Positions 1 through 14,159 of a DNA stretch of 64,000 nucleotides are shown here, in pieces. The translations under genes were made by a program, and so were the position numbers. The stretch is from Cacajao melanocephalus (Eukaryota > Chordata > Mammalia > Primates > Pitheciidae). The notes under the pieces are model-generated. The model saw nothing but the letters and a program-made list of their open reading frames with translations, was not told where the DNA came from and did not search any database. Each line of letters starts with the position of its first letter. Positions within the stretch are counted from its first letter, which is position 1. The DNA is taken from the NCBI GenBank assembly GCA_963573385.1, contig CAUYLG010075815.1, positions 1 through 64,000 on the forward strand, in the 5' to 3' direction.

Positions 1-150
1 CCACCACACCCAGCTAATTTTTGTATTTTTAGTAGAGATGGGATTTTGCCATGTTGGCCGGGCTGGTCTCGAACTCCTGAACTCAAGTGATCTGCCCATC
101 TCGGCCTCCTAAAGTGCCGGGATGACAGGTGTCAGCCACCACGCCTGGCC
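1..150 (-). mobile_element. Alu element, cut by the window edge
   Basis: Reads as the reverse complement of an Alu: the internal TTTTTAGTAGAGATGG block, the CTCCTGAACTCAAGTGATC block, and the 5' end GCCTGGCC at 143-150. The poly(A) side lies outside the window, so family and target duplication cannot be given. Confidence 0.9.
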
Positions 151-1894
151 TGTTCCTTCTGTTTCTAACTGTTCCCTTTTATTTCCCTATGGAGCATCTA
201 CTGAGTCCCAGCCAGAGTAGAAACAAACCTGCTAGCTGCCCTCACAGCACTTACAGTCCAGTAGGGGAGAAGGTCACTCACCACACACTCATACAAATGA
301 CCATCAAATCGTGACCCACCCCAAGGCAATCAGCTTTCCTGAGGATCTAAGGAGGGAAAAGTGAGCTCAAAAGAGGAGCACATCAGTAGCAAATTAAAAA
401 CACCATGAAGATCTCTTTAAAGAGACCAAGCCCCATTAGATCAGATGCCTGGGAGCTGCAGTGTTGGGGTTCTGGGGTCCATGTGTCTTGATAAGTGATT
501 GACAGTGAGAGGAGATCCCAGATCAGGAGTTGGTCATTGGCAAACACCATGTCAGGTGAAATGCTGATTCCCATCTTACTTAGTAAGTTTATGAGTAATG
601 CTGTGATTCACATGTATGAATAAAAAGCAAAAGTAACTTGCTGGGAAATATGATGCAATAAAGAAATCACAGACTTTATAGTCCCTGTGCCCAGATGCCT
701 GGGCAACCTCTAGCACGTCCATGAAAGCCCCTATATACCTCCCCCTTCTCTGATGAAACCTGCCTTTCCGAGGCATCCGCATTTGAAAAGAAAAGAAGAG
801 GCCTGTTTCCTAGTCACCGTTTCCCCATTCTGTGTAATGGCTAGGATCAAAATAATTGTCTTTACCACTCTCTCTTCATTGCCAACGTTTGCTAGGCCAG
901 CCTGCTTATAGGATCTAGAGGTATCCAAGACCTGGCCTGAGCCCAAACCCAATTTGTAGCCTGGTTTTGTCAGCGAATGTATTCTGGTCCAACAGAACCA
1001 CAGACTGACTGGGCAGTGCCCCGCCTCACCATCCCTGTGTGTTGGGGGCCTCTGTGTACAGAAAGCCTATCTAGAAAGAAATAAATGGGACGGGGGAGGC
1101 TCTTTTTATCTCCATGAAGTATCAAAGCCACGTCAGGAATGTCCTCTGCTGCCCGCCCCCATATGTGAGACAGCTCTTCACATGACACCCACTCACTGTA
1201 CTGACACGTCTGGGTTACTGAGGCCCTTGCGTCAGTGTGGCAGCGAGCCACGGAGACTGGAGGGTGTGCACAGCCCTCAACACCTCCTCTCGCCAGTCTT
1301 TCTGTGAGAATACCCAGAAAGGCACGTATGACTATGTCCATTAAAGACAAAAACAGAACAACAGGAAGAGTGGTCTAGTGACTTAAAAAAGTATAACATT
1401 AAAACTTGCCCCAGCATTGACTGGCCTCAAATCTGGCTTCTTTCCCTGATATCTTAAAATGACCTTAAAATGGACACTAGGACACCTCCATCCTCTTCTG
1501 GTTTTAGCATAAAGCCCAGCCTCTCTGTTAGCCTGAGAGTATATGAGATCCCCCTTTGGGCACTCAAGGGCAGAGGGTGCAGGACACAGGCTCCTGGACA
1601 CGTGGGTCAGGACTGCGGCCTGGTTGACAGATAGATGGGCATCTCCTCTCCTGCAAGGGATGGAGTGCTGGACAGGGAGTCATGCACTCATCCACACTTA
1701 ATGTGTGACCTGCAGCAGGTTGCCTGCCCTCTCTGAGCCTTTTCCTGGTCCTAAGAGAGTGCTGAGTTGCTACTTTTCAAGTGGTGCTTTATGATGCCCC
1801 AGGATTGAGGTATTCTATCAACAGTATTAGAGGGATGAGATGCTGAGCCCTCAGTCCCATGCAGCTACTCACTTTCATCTATTCTATGTATTGA

Positions 1895-2206
<312 letters not shown>

Positions 2207-2908
2207 TAGGGAATATTTCTTGGAAACACAGTTTGAAATATCTTAGATGAGAGAATCCCACGTTCTTCCCCAGGGGGTCCTAAGGGCCTCTGGCTTGGAG
2301 TCATTCCTGAGAAAAAGGCTGGGGGTTGCATGCCCTCTCTGAGCTGGCCTCCTGCCCCTGTGGGTCTTGCAGGTGTCCCTGGAGCCCCTGGCATGCCGCA
2401 GCCCTCCACTGCAGTGCAGAGAAGAAAGCAGCAGGTGGGGGTGGGGTGGGAGCAGGTAGGACAGGCCTGAGGCTGCACCTGCCCTAGAGGAGAGCCGGGG
2501 ACTATGTGGGTCACGGGGCAGGCAGCCCCAGCAGCACCCAGCCTCGCACTCGGAGAGGTGCACCTGTGGAGAGAGGTCAGGATGTGGTGGGTGACCCCGG
2601 AAATCCTGCCAGGGAGACCACCAAATGCTAAGCCCCCTCTGCCAGCTCTTATTTTTCCTGAAGCCAAGGGTCAGGCCACAGGCAGCACTGAGCAGGTCCC
2701 TAGTCAATTGTGCTGGTACCGGGTACGGTCACGGCGGGGAAATGGTTGCGCTAAAAGAGCCATGACCAACTGTGCGACCCAACCCTTTCCCCATCATATT
2801 TGAGGGCTCTGTGGCCCAGACAGAGGAAGACACTTGCTCAAGCTTGTACAGTGGGCTAGCCACCCCAGCCCTGCATGGGATCTAGCTTGGGTAAAATTTA
2901 GCTCCCAT

Positions 2909-3096
2909 TTACCAAACATAGCTCTGCTTTAGATGTGATCTATCATTTCATCCTCAAAACAATCCTGTAGGGCATACACTTATATCCCAAATAAGTGGAT
3001 CTGAAAATCAAGGTTCAGAGAAGGGAAGTAACTTGCCAAAGGACACACAGCCAGTAGGTTGGGAGCTGGAATCTGCACTCAGGCCTGCCTGCTTTG
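2909..3096 (-). repeat. MIR SINE
   Basis: Reverse-complement MIR pattern: TCATCCTCAAAACAATCCTGTAG, then the core near GAGAAGGGAAGTAACTTGCC and ACACACAGCCAGTAGGTTG. Strongly decayed, as expected of this old mammalian SINE. Confidence 0.7.
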
Positions 3097-3717
3097 GAAA
3101 TCTCTTCCTTAAAGCTCCCTCATTTTTTCCAAGCTTTTGATGATAAAAGCAATTCATGCACTTGGGAGAAAATCTGGGCATTTTAGAAATGTGTAAGTAA
3201 AGAAGAAATTTATAAATTCATGTATAAAATCCTTACCCAGAGAGAGTCCTTGGCAACATTTTGGAAATTTCTCTTTATTATTTTTCTCTATGTATGCATT
3301 TGAGCAGTACATTTTCATGAAACTGAAATGCTAAAAGCTCAGCGAGTATTCATTTTTGTTTCTTTCATTTGTTTTGTTCCACAGCAGTAACAGCTTTTTG
3401 AAAATAATGCTGTGAAAGACTAGAAAACATCCCTTATGATTCATTCCCGTTCTTTTGCCCACAGCATGCCTCAATTGGCCTCTCTCTCTTGTTTCTTCTG
3501 CTCCCAGCAAGCACTCCTGCACTCCTCATCCCCACCACACACCCAGACCTGGGCTTCCAAACACTGGCAAGTGACATCCAAGAGATCCCCTAGGGCCTCC
3601 ATGTCCACTGTTTTAATGATTCCCCCAAAGTTTATGCTTCCTAAGGTTTGCTTTGATGACTTTTAAAAATCACTTTTCTATTGCCTTATTGGGTTAGCCA
3701 GAGGACAGAAAAACAGG

Positions 3718-3865
3718 CCAGCACTGGTGGCCATTAAAAGCACAGGTTTTAGAGCCAGGCAGATGAAGCTGGAATCCCAGCTTTGCCTCCTCTTGGTGGT
3801 ATAAGCTTGGATAACTCACTAAATTTACCTCAGCTATAAAGTGGGGTTGTTCTGAGCAACCCAGG
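3718..3865 (+). repeat. MIR SINE
   Basis: Sense MIR pattern: TAAAAGCACAGGTTTTAGAG, a cysteine-tRNA-like ATCCCAGCTTTGCC block, and CAGCTATAAAGTGGGG. Diverged fragment. Confidence 0.65.
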
Positions 3866-6160
3866 ACATACTGGCTGGACAGTACTTAGGTCTGTGCCTG
3901 GCAGAGGATGCTCGCTGACCAATCGTGGGATGGGGGTGTTCTGGTCACCACTGTTGCTTTGGCATTCACATATATGGTGGACATTGAGGCTTCTCCACTT
4001 GACCCACCGTGCTCCCATGCCTCAGAAGATCACATGAATGGGCTTATAGCTGTCACACTTTGCAGCAGAAATTTCTAAGGCCAAAGGGAAGGTAGCATCC
4101 CTAAGTAAGTTTTCAACTTAATTCTACCTGTCACCAAGGGTTCAGCTCCTGGCTTTCTGGCCTGCCTTCCCTTGGTTGGACTTCCTCAATTTCTCTCCCC
4201 TTTGGTGCGTGATAAAGGGGTTTGGGCTACCCTCCTTCCCAGCAGCAAGGCCAGGCATCAGATGTACAAGATGGACAAGGTGCACAGAGCTGGCCTGGGA
4301 TGCTGCCCAAGAAATGGAAGGTTCTGAGAAGCCTCCAAACCTGGATCTATAAGATAATGCAGAGCACACAATGAAAGGACCCAGATCTGCGAAACAGAAA
4401 CCTATTAAGAGAGGGGCTGCTGGCTGGCACATCCCACATTGTCGATGCCAATGCTCTGCCTGTATGTGACCTCTCCATGCCATGTGTCGGCTCAAATGGC
4501 AGCCAGCCACCATTGACCAGAGTTCCTTACACTGGAGAGACAGCAGCATGGTCCTGAGCAAAAGGTGTAGGTCCTGAAGTTAGGAGATGTAGGGTTTCCA
4601 GCTCCGGAACAGTGGGCAGGTGACTAACTCCTGATCTCACACTAACAAAGTAAAAGAGTATCTGCCCTCGGGAATGCTGGTAAGATTAAACACAACAGTA
4701 TTTGCAAATTGCCTCCCAGAAGGTGGTTGTACACATTAACTGTCTTCCCTTGATTCTGAAGCACAAAAAGACAAGAGTTGGATTCTGTCCAATGGGACTT
4801 CATTTTTAAAATGCCAATGGTTCTTTTATTAATAATTTTCAAAAACCATTGAGTCGTGATTGCTAAAATTAAATGGGGTTATAAGGCTTGCTCTTTGGAG
4901 ATCATCTTTTCTACTCATTTCATTTTTCAGAAAAGGAAACCAAGGTCCAAATTCACACAGAGGAAATAGCATTGGCCCAAAGACCGGAGGGAAAATAAGG
5001 TAATAGCAGTTATGATTCTTTGACCCAGAAACCTAAGAGTTGCACACACCAAGGAAAGAGAGGAAGAAATCAAGGATGTGCCAAGCCAGTGTTAATTAAC
5101 TCATTTCTCTTTTGCCCTTTTCTATTGTTCTTAGAAGCAATTATGTCTCCGGTACCCTCTCTCCCACCTTCAGCCACTGCATAAAACTGTCACAGATTAA
5201 ATCAAATTGTTCATTCATTTCATTAGAGAGACTCCAGTTCTCATTCTCTGGGGGCATTTTCGCTCTTCTCAAATAAAAGCCTCTTCCAGGTAAGTTAACT
5301 CCTTCTTGAAGACTGTAGGAAGCCACTGAGCAGACCACTAAGGGGCTGTTAAGACCTGATGGTTTTTTGGTGGTCGTATAGCCCTGACACGGCCCCTTCT
5401 CTCACAGAGACTGAACTCTGCCTGGCAAGACAGAACAGGCGGAGTGCAAGCAACAGACAGAGAAGCGTGTTAGCATAGAAGAACCCAGGCCTCCAGGACT
5501 GACTTCAACTTTCTCATCTCGTGACCCTGGGTATGTTTCTTTTCCTAAATGAACCTTGGTTTTCCAGTCTGAAAAATGCAAGTTTAAAGGCTTTTATTTT
5601 TTTCTGTAGTGGATTCCAGGAATCCCTCCAAATCAGCACTTAAATGCTTGAGAAGAATGATAGAGCTTTTGGGAAGAGAGGGGATGTTGGATTCTCTTTG
5701 ATGGATAGCAAAGTCTTGTTCTGACTGGTTTTCTGGAATGGTTGTGACATAAAGATCAGACATTGTGGTGGGAGCCTGCTGCTTAGAAGCAGCTCGGAGG
5801 AGAGGATGGAGGGGAGGGAAGGCTGGTAGGGCTGGGGGCACTGTGACATCTGGAGGGGGGGAACCACAGAATCGGGGTTCTGGGGACCATCACTAAGTGT
5901 TGAAAGACACTCGATGCCAAGTGCTGGGCTGAAAGGACAGAAAGGCTTGCTGAGACAGTTTGCTGTGTCTGGGGACACAGAAGATGGTGGCAAATGAGTG
6001 AGGCCATCACACATGTGGCTTCAGAGTTAGTTCTGCATGTTGAAAACTTTCCCCAGAAGCCCAAAGGCCTTGGTAATGCTAAGACAGGGAGGCTGAGGAA
6101 CCAAGGCAGCTGGCGGGTTTCAGGAAGCCCGAGGAGCAGGATGGAGGCAGGCATGTATGG

Positions 6161-6433
6161 GACAGCCTGTGCGTGTCACACATGTGCTTCCTGAGGCCCG
6201 TGTGGAACAGCCTATGCATGTCACATGCATGCTTCTGGAGGTTTGTGTAGGACAGCATGTGTGTGTCACATGTGGGTTCCTGAGGCCTGTACGGGACAGC
6301 CTGTGCATGTTACATGCATGCTTCCTGAGGTCTGTCTGGACAGCATGTATGTGTCACATGTGTGGTTCCTGAGCCCTGTGCTGGACAGCCTGTGCATATC
6401 ATGTATGCTTCCTGAGGCCTGTGTGGGTCAGCC
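6161..6433. repeat. Minisatellite, six copies of a 44-46 bp unit
   Basis: The unit start GACAGC (or GAACAG) recurs at 6161, 6205, 6251, 6295, 6339 and 6384, with a degenerate start at 6427. Each unit carries GTGTCACATG and TTCCTGAGG-like blocks. Units 2, 4 and 6 share a CTRTGCATRT/CATGC version; units 3 and 5 share CATGTRTGTGTCACATGTG, giving an alternating higher-order pattern of about 89 bp. Because the unit is near a multiple of 3 and lacks stops, open frames appear on both strands; these are a by-product of the repeat. Confidence 0.9.
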
Positions 6434-7611
6434 CGTGTGGCTGCCAGCTCCTCAGGGCCAGGGAGGCTGCCTGGTGTGCCTCTTCCCTCTTGCCTGACCT
6501 GAGCCTGGGAGGCAGCACACTCCCACTATGTGGGTGGGATTCTGCCTTCCTCAAGGCACTGGCCCAGGGCCCAGCACCACATAGATGCCCAGGAAGTGTC
6601 TGCTGAACTGCAGGGAATGTGGGTTGCAGTGACATCACCTGTTATGTTTCTGTAAGCACTTTGGGGGAGCACATTTCTTGGATACCTTTGCCAGGCTCAG
6701 GGATGGAGAAAAGGCCAACGTTTCCTTGCCCTCCTGGACTCAGGGTGTTGCCATTAGAACCAGCCCAGCTGCTAGAAGTTTCCTACCAGGGTCAGAGGTC
6801 CTGGGATTTTGTTGGGGGGTATTTTTCTAGTTTGTGAGGAGGGTAGAGGCAAGCGTGGAGAAAGAAGGGCCCAAACCTCAAATTTGCAAGGGAATCCTCT
6901 TTTCCAGTCACAAAGATCAGCAGGCTCTAAAAAGGATGGGATTTGTACTTCACTTTAAATATGCTGCCCATTCTAACCCTTCCATGATGCACTATGAGTT
7001 TATAGCTTTTGCAAGCCTTGTCATTGTCTTGAGACTATTACCAGGCATTAGCCTGGGCAGTAAGTGACAAGCTGTTCATGTAAATGTCTGAGATATATGG
7101 ACTTTTAAACAACACTCATTTTGGTGTTCCTTGTTTCTTAATAGAGCAGGAGTCTCACCTCACACCACTCCTTCCCTCAAATTAGGGAGCAGTGCAGAGC
7201 TCCCTCCACCTGGGAGGGCCTTGCTCTGAGAGTGTAGTTCCTTCCAGAACCTGTACACATAGGGCATGGAGACAGGATTCTAGGTCAGGGTGGGAGTTGG
7301 ATGGGCTGACTTTCGTGCCCTTCATAAGGTTTGATCCTAAGCTGCACACACAGGTAGGTGGGAGGTAAGTTTTCATTTGGGCTGGAGGCTGATGGGGCGA
7401 CCCTGTTCCACCTCTTCTCTTTGGCCCCACAAAGCAGGCAGAGCTCTGTCTATGTGGCCTTCCTCTCTGTGCTGCCACCATCCAGAGGTAATGCAGCTTC
7501 CCTAAGACTCTATTCTCTGATTATCTATGATCCTTTCCAAAATATTCATATGAAGGTCCAGACTTGGAACTTTCATCGTTAAAGACAATCAGTAAACAGA
7601 CTCTAAAGAGT

Positions 7612-8106
<495 letters not shown>

Positions 8107-8124
8107 GTTACCCTGGAAAACTAT

Positions 8125-8330
8125 TATGGAGCAACCCAGAGATTTAGCACCAGTGGTTCAAATCTCAGCTCTACAATTACCTGCCATGTGACCTCACACA
8201 AGTCACTTACCCCCTCTGAGACTCAGTTTCCCTCACTGCAGAATGGGCTTAAGTGTGGTGCAAAGACTTTACAGTGATCAAAAGTAACAGTAAATGTGAA
8301 AGGATATCAGCAGCATGCAGCCAGTATACA
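8125..8330 (+). repeat. MIR SINE
   Basis: Sense MIR: CCAGTGGTTCAAATCTCAGC, TGTGACCTCACACAAGTCAC, CTGAGACTCAGTTTCCCTCA and a weak 3' half. Ends about 300 bp upstream of the SLA promoter candidate. Confidence 0.75.
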
Positions 8331-8640
8331 GAATTGTTATAAAGTTGTCCTTTTCCATCCTTTGTTAAAGCATGCTAACGAACTCAAACAGATGAGAAAG
8401 GTAGCAGCAGAATGGACCTTCTCCGCATGCCTTTGGTTGCACAGCCACACAGCTCCTGTGCTCTGAATTCCCAGTGCACAGAGTTGATGGTGAGGGCCCT
8501 GAGTGCAGACACTTTCTGGGCCACCTGAAATGCTGCTCGGTTTCTCACACACCCTGCTGTGGCTGCTTACCCTCCCCAGCAAGGGCGCGGAGGAACGGAA
8601 ACTTTTGCCACCAACAGCATTGACTAGCAACTTCCCTCTC

Positions 8641-8760
8641 TGTGGTTTTTCTGTCATTCCCTTGATAAAAGAACTTGAGCTGCGCAAAAGTAACCAATCT
8701 TCACCAATCTCATCTTCACATATAAACAGCCACCTTTCAAGAAGCAAGCTGCCAGAAAAA
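8641..8760 (+). promoter_or_regulatory. SLA: Candidate SLA proximal promoter
   Basis: Ordered promoter-like motifs stand just upstream of the SLA start exon: TGTGGTTTTT (RUNX-type) at 8641, GATA at 8664, TGCGCAAAAG (C/EBP-like) at 8681, two CCAAT boxes at 8694 and 8704, and TATAAA at 8721-8726. A start site would be expected near 8750. RUNX and GATA motifs fit a blood-cell gene, and the CCAAT-TATA spacing is plausible. Individual short motifs are common by chance; the order and position carry the weight. No CpG island is present. An alternative reading is that the first coding exon is spliced, using the AG at 8848-8849. Confidence 0.45.
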
Positions 8761-8780
8761 TGATGCACGATGCTCTCTAA
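8760..8780 (+). other. Candidate short upstream ORF in the SLA 5' leader
   Basis: Two adjacent ATG codons at 8760 and 8763 open a frame of six codons (MMHDAL) ending at TAA 8778-8780, about 105 bases before the SLA start codon. It would lie in the leader only if transcription starts near 8750 and the region is not removed by splicing. It could lower translation of the main frame. Confidence 0.3.
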
Positions 8781-8885
8781 ACTGGGTCATTCTCCACTTG
8801 GAGGGCTCAGGGCACGGTTGACTTTCCCCGTGTGTGTCTTATACCGTAGGCTCCGGGGATCTCCAACGGCCCCAGGGAGAAAGAA

Positions 8886-8946
8886 ATGGGAAACAGCATG
8901 AAATCCACCCCTGCGCCTGCCGAGAGGCCTCTGCCCAGCCCAGAGG
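8886..8946 (+). CDS. SLA: SLA coding exon 1 (residues 1-20 and first base of 21)
   Basis: ATG at 8886 has a strong context (G at -3, G at +4). The exon encodes MGNSMKSTPAPAERPLPSPE, then one base of Gly-21, and ends at the donor G|GTAAGT at 8947. Gly-2 followed by Ser at residue 4 is a myristoylation signal, placing the adapter at membranes. The stretch is a proline-rich unstructured leader before SH3. An upstream AG at 8848-8849 after a weak pyrimidine tract could be the acceptor of a spliced 5' leader beginning at 8850. Residue 17 is Ser, whereas I recall Asn in human. Confidence 0.93.
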
Positions 8947-11533
8947 GTAAGTCTGGCTTCTTTGGTGAGATGCTTAAGTCTGTGCTACAAGAGCCTGTGA
9001 TAAAGACCGGGTGGTGGTGAATGCTGATAATTGCTTAAACGTGGCAATGGGTACCTAAGGACTCATATTTGTCTCTCTAGTTTTGTTTGTGATTCAAATA
9101 TTTCATAATTGAAAGATGAAAAGGATTGGGTCCTTGGCACACCTGAAGGATGTTAAATCTTTGGCATTTTGAGATGGATCTCTAAGATCAGTTGGTTTAA
9201 TCCCTTTATTTTCCAGGTAGGGAAACTGAGGCTCACAAAGAGAATGGAATCCACATCATTGGGTATTTGCTGACAAGTTTCCAATCTAGGCCCATCTGAT
9301 TCTGAAACTTAGACTCCTGTTTACCACACTCTGGCAGCCCATAATATAATATTACCCATATAGTTAGCCCTGCAAGAGCTGGATCTGTGTTCCTTTTCTA
9401 AGCTAGGCACCATCCTCTGACATCTTCCTGAAAGCAAAGGAACCCTTATGTCTTGTTGGTGGGATTTCAAGGTGACAAGCATTCTTGGGGAAAGAGCCTA
9501 ATGTTGCAGGTTAATCAGTGATGACAAAGTCAGCTTTTTGGAGTGATAACAGGTTTGGCTAGACTCCCAAAGCTACAAAGAGTCCCTCAGCAACTGGTCA
9601 GAGGCCTGGGAGGAACACCAGCAAACAAAGGGCAAAGGCTGGACATCAAATCCACCATGCGCTGGGCTCAGCTATGCTGGTCCCTTCTAATGGCCTGGTC
9701 TTTATTTCCTCAGATTCCTAGTTCATACTTCTCATCTTCTGTCGTCTTGGGAAAGGGACCATAGGGGGGCCAGGGGGCACCTTGGGACACTTGTGCCTCC
9801 CACCTTACGTCATAGTCTCTGGGGCCTGGCCTCCCAACTCCTAGCAGGGGTGGCCATATGTGGTTCCCAGCAGCCCTGCAGCACCGCACTGGGCAGAGTT
9901 CGCTGAGCATAGATGGCTGCCCTGCCTGCCGAGCTTGACAGGGGAGTGGACTGAGCCAGGTTCCTGAGCTGCCTTCAGGTACTTATTATGCATTCCATGA
10001 CTTCTGTGGCTCCCTCACAAAGGAGCCTTCTCACCTCTTCTAAATGGACAGGCCCAGCTCACGTGGTCTGATGGCCTCAGATGCCCCCAGGTCAGCATGC
10101 TAAGACCCAGCCACTCTGTACCCCTTTCAAGACAGATGCTGAACAATCCTGGTAGCTCTGATTTATCTAGTGCAGTAACTCCCCTCCCCAAATCAAATGC
10201 AAGATGGAAAACAAAAAGGATATTTCCCAGGACCCAGGAGATGGAACCAGAGGACAAGGTGGAGCAGGGCTTGTGTCCTCAGGACCCTGCGGGGGGCAGC
10301 CCTCTACCTCCTGTGCAGCACTCAGAATAGTGTGCGATGCACAGGCGGCTGAGCCTGCTGCTGCTGTCAGGAGAGCGCCCGGGCTCCTTCTCACCATCTC
10401 CCAACTGGCTTTGGTCACAGCCTCCTCCTCTGGTCATAATCACTGCTAGAAAACTGACTCCGCGGGGCCCCAGGCCCAGGTAGGCTGGGGAGGCTCCAGC
10501 CCACCCAGCCCATCTTGGCTTTTCACCTCTCAGCCTGGGGCAGAGGGGGCAGCATGCTTGAGTGAACCCCATGAAAACATCAGCCTCCAAGGCTTGCTCA
10601 TTTGCCTTCGACTTTTCAATGCAAATTGTCATAAAATAAGTTTATTTTTTCCATTATGTGGGTGAGAGGTCACCTCTAGAACGGAGGTAGAGAGAGGGGT
10701 CTCCCCACCCCTCCACCCACTGGTGAAGAGAATTCCCCCGGTCATACCCCGTTTGTGATCCAGGCAACCACATCAAGCGCTGGTGGGCTGCTTTTCCACC
10801 TCGTAGCCCTGAAAAGTTCCCCCGATCATCCGTCCTAATGTTATTTCCTCTTTTCTCTTATATCTACTTGAGTGAGGGAGGAGAAGGTGGTTCAGTGATG
10901 CTGTATTAACTAGTCCCCATCTTCCTCATGCCCAGGGTTAGGGTTTTCCTGGAATGAGCTCCTACTCAGCGAAAGCTCCTATGGTTGCTCATCTGGTTAC
11001 CCTCAAACAATTAACCCAGGAGACAGTGCAGGTCTTGCTGGTTGCTTTAGGCCAATGTGTAATTAGAGCCAGCTTCTACATTGGCTTCAGTGCCAGAGAG
11101 TTAAAGGTACCACAGACCCTGACCCTGCACAAGGATCACCCAGAGGCCAGTCTGGAGACTTTTAGACAACCACGTTTTCTGAGCTTTTGGGAGATCATTC
11201 TTCCCCCAAGCCAGGACTGTGAATGCCTTGGAACATGGCTTTGACAATCTGCCTTTTTTTCCCCTAAACTAAGCTTTCCAGAACATTCCTGATTAGTCAA
11301 GTTTTCAGAAACTAATGTCCTAAAACCTACAAAAAGAAGCAGGACTTGAGGGAAATAGGGCAAGTTTCAGGGGCAGCGGGCCCTCACGGAGCTTCCAGTA
11401 ATGTTCCGTGGAAGCTGTGTGACTTTAGGTGAGTCACTTGGCCTGCCCCATGAGAGATCCGGAACAAGTTCCTCTCACAGCGACGCCATGATGTAGAGCA
11501 GGTACCAGCAAAGAAGGGTGTGAAAACTTTTCA

Positions 11534-11782
<249 letters not shown>

Positions 11783-11951
11783 TCATTTTCTCTACAACTC
11801 TATACATACTTCTGTACCAGACATGGGCAGTACAGGATTTTTGAATACAACCAAGGGAAGTCCTGTTGTGGTGAGGAAATGGCATATTTCCACCTTAAAA
11901 TGAGCACGCCATCACTCTGCTCTGATCTTTTTCCCCTCTTTGTTCCTTCTC

Positions 11952-12251
<300 letters not shown>

Positions 12252-13373
12252 GTTCTTTCTCTTCTTATCACCTTGACCTGAAGAGGCGCCAACAGAGGCA
12301 GCAGCACAGACCCCTTTCTGCTCATGCAAGGGTATAAATAATGCTGTTTGCGTAGCTGCCCAGTGGAAAGAAGGGGACAGGTGGGGCTCGGGGAAGGAAA
12401 AAGGGGGCAGGGACCTCTCAAAGCCAGCTTGCAGCTTCTCAGTAAGTGGTCCTCACACCACCTGCATCAGAATCCCCTGGGAAGTAGTTGACATGCAGAT
12501 TCCTGGGTCCCACCCCAGGCCAACCAATCAGAACCTGGGGACAGTGGGAGGTAGCCACCAGCTGAATTTCCTACAAGTCCCTGGGACTCTGCAGCCCCAA
12601 AAGCTTGCAGACCAAGACCAGATTTCAGTCCTGCCCCTGCACTGACACACAACGAGAGATGAGAGAGAGTTTATCTCCTCAGTCTCTCAGTCCTCCTTTG
12701 TAAAACAGGAATGATTCAAGCCGCGTGGTGCTCACAGTCTCCAGACAAAGTTCCCAGTGCTTTAAACGCACAGACTTGATTCTCATAGACCCACGAGGCT
12801 TCTGCCTATTATCATCTCCGTTTTGTAGCTGAAGAATCTGAGGTACAAGAAGCTTAACTGACTTGCCTGAGGCCATACAGCTCAGAGGAGACAGCTGGGA
12901 TTCAAAGCCAGGTGGCCTGACTCCAGGGTCCGTCTCCCCACCGCAGTGCGTGCCTGGAAAGGACAGGGTTTCAAGAAGCCCGCAGGTTCTGAGAGGGTGG
13001 GCTCGCTCTCGAGTGCGTGAGAACATGCCTGGCCACAGGATTTAGCAAGGGATCCCACAAACAGTGAATCTGTGTCAAATCTTGGACCAGATCCCTTTTT
13101 TTCTATTTGTGCCTAACCTTGCTGCTGGTACATGAGATGGTTTTAGGTGGAACATTATCATTCAACTTTTACAACTTTTACATTGATGAACATCATAAAA
13201 TATATAACTAGTCCAAGAAATCCATGATGTCACATTGCTTAGAATAATAGCACACAAGGGTTTCTTAAGTAAGTTAATTTTAAGGAAGACATTATCAAGT
13301 AACCAGTGGTGTGGACTATGACAAAGGAGGGCTGAGTGGTCCAGAGCACAGCCATGACCTGCCCTTCCCTGCT

Positions 13374-13399
13374 CTGCCCTGCCCTGCCCTGCCCTGCCC
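13374..13399 (+). repeat. (CTGCC)n microsatellite
   Basis: Five uninterrupted CTGCC pentamers inside a C-rich stretch, within an SLA intron and next to MIR-derived sequence. Confidence 0.85.
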
Positions 13400-14037
13400 A
13401 GAGAGACCTGGCTTTGAAACCTGGCACTCTACTTCCTAGCTGTGTGCTCTTAGGCAGTCTTTGGACCTCACTGTGCCTCTGTTTCACTCATACTCAAAAT
13501 AAGGTAGTTTCCATTGATCATCCTCGAAGGGAGGCATGAGGACTTAAGGGGTAACCTGGGTACCACACATGGCCCAGTGCCCGGTTTCCCCCAGAGCTGT
13601 GCCCCCTGTTGCTGCTGATGATGAGGAGGAGGAGGGGGAAGAAGGGGATGGTAGAATAAAAGCAACTGAAGTCTGGGAAGCCCTGGGTGTCCAAGCAAAA
13701 CACATTCTGAGTCTGTGCAGCCCAAAATATTAGTTTTGACTATTTCTTGCTTCTGTTCTCTGCTAGCCCTGCCTGTATCCCTCTAGCATCTAAGAGGTTG
13801 AAACTGGCCCTGAAAAGCCTTGAGGTCTGTTTAGTTCCACTGTGTTCCCACTAACATGCGGAAAAACCAAGGCATGGGTAGAAAAGAGCTTTGTGGGCTA
13901 CTGAGTCTCAAACACAGTCCTTTTCATATGACTAAGGGGCTCCATAAGCCTGGCTCATGGTGACCCGCAGGGCTCGGTAGACCTTCTACTAAGCTAGACG
14001 GCCCAGCCCTGTGTGTTGGTTAGTTGCATGTATAATC

Positions 14038-14039
<2 letters not shown>

Positions 14040-14080
<41 letters not shown>

Positions 14081-14115
14081 TGTGTGTGTGTGTGCATGTG
14101 TGTGTGCGAGAAAGC

Positions 14116-14157
<42 letters not shown>
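14040..14157 (+). repeat. Compound (GT)n-(GA)n-(GT)n microsatellite
   Basis: GT dinucleotides from 14040, a GA block at about 14062-14080, then GT again, interrupted near 14094-14120 by GCATG and GAGAAAGCGTGAG, and a final uninterrupted GT block to about 14157. Likely length-variable between individuals. Confidence 0.95.

Positions 14158-14159
<2 letters not shown>

Noticed and set aside
6120..6497. Cys/His-rich open frames on both strands with repeated HVTCMLPEV-like motifs
   Set aside because: Caused by the 45-bp minisatellite, whose unit is close to a multiple of three and lacks stops; no start context or splice sites.
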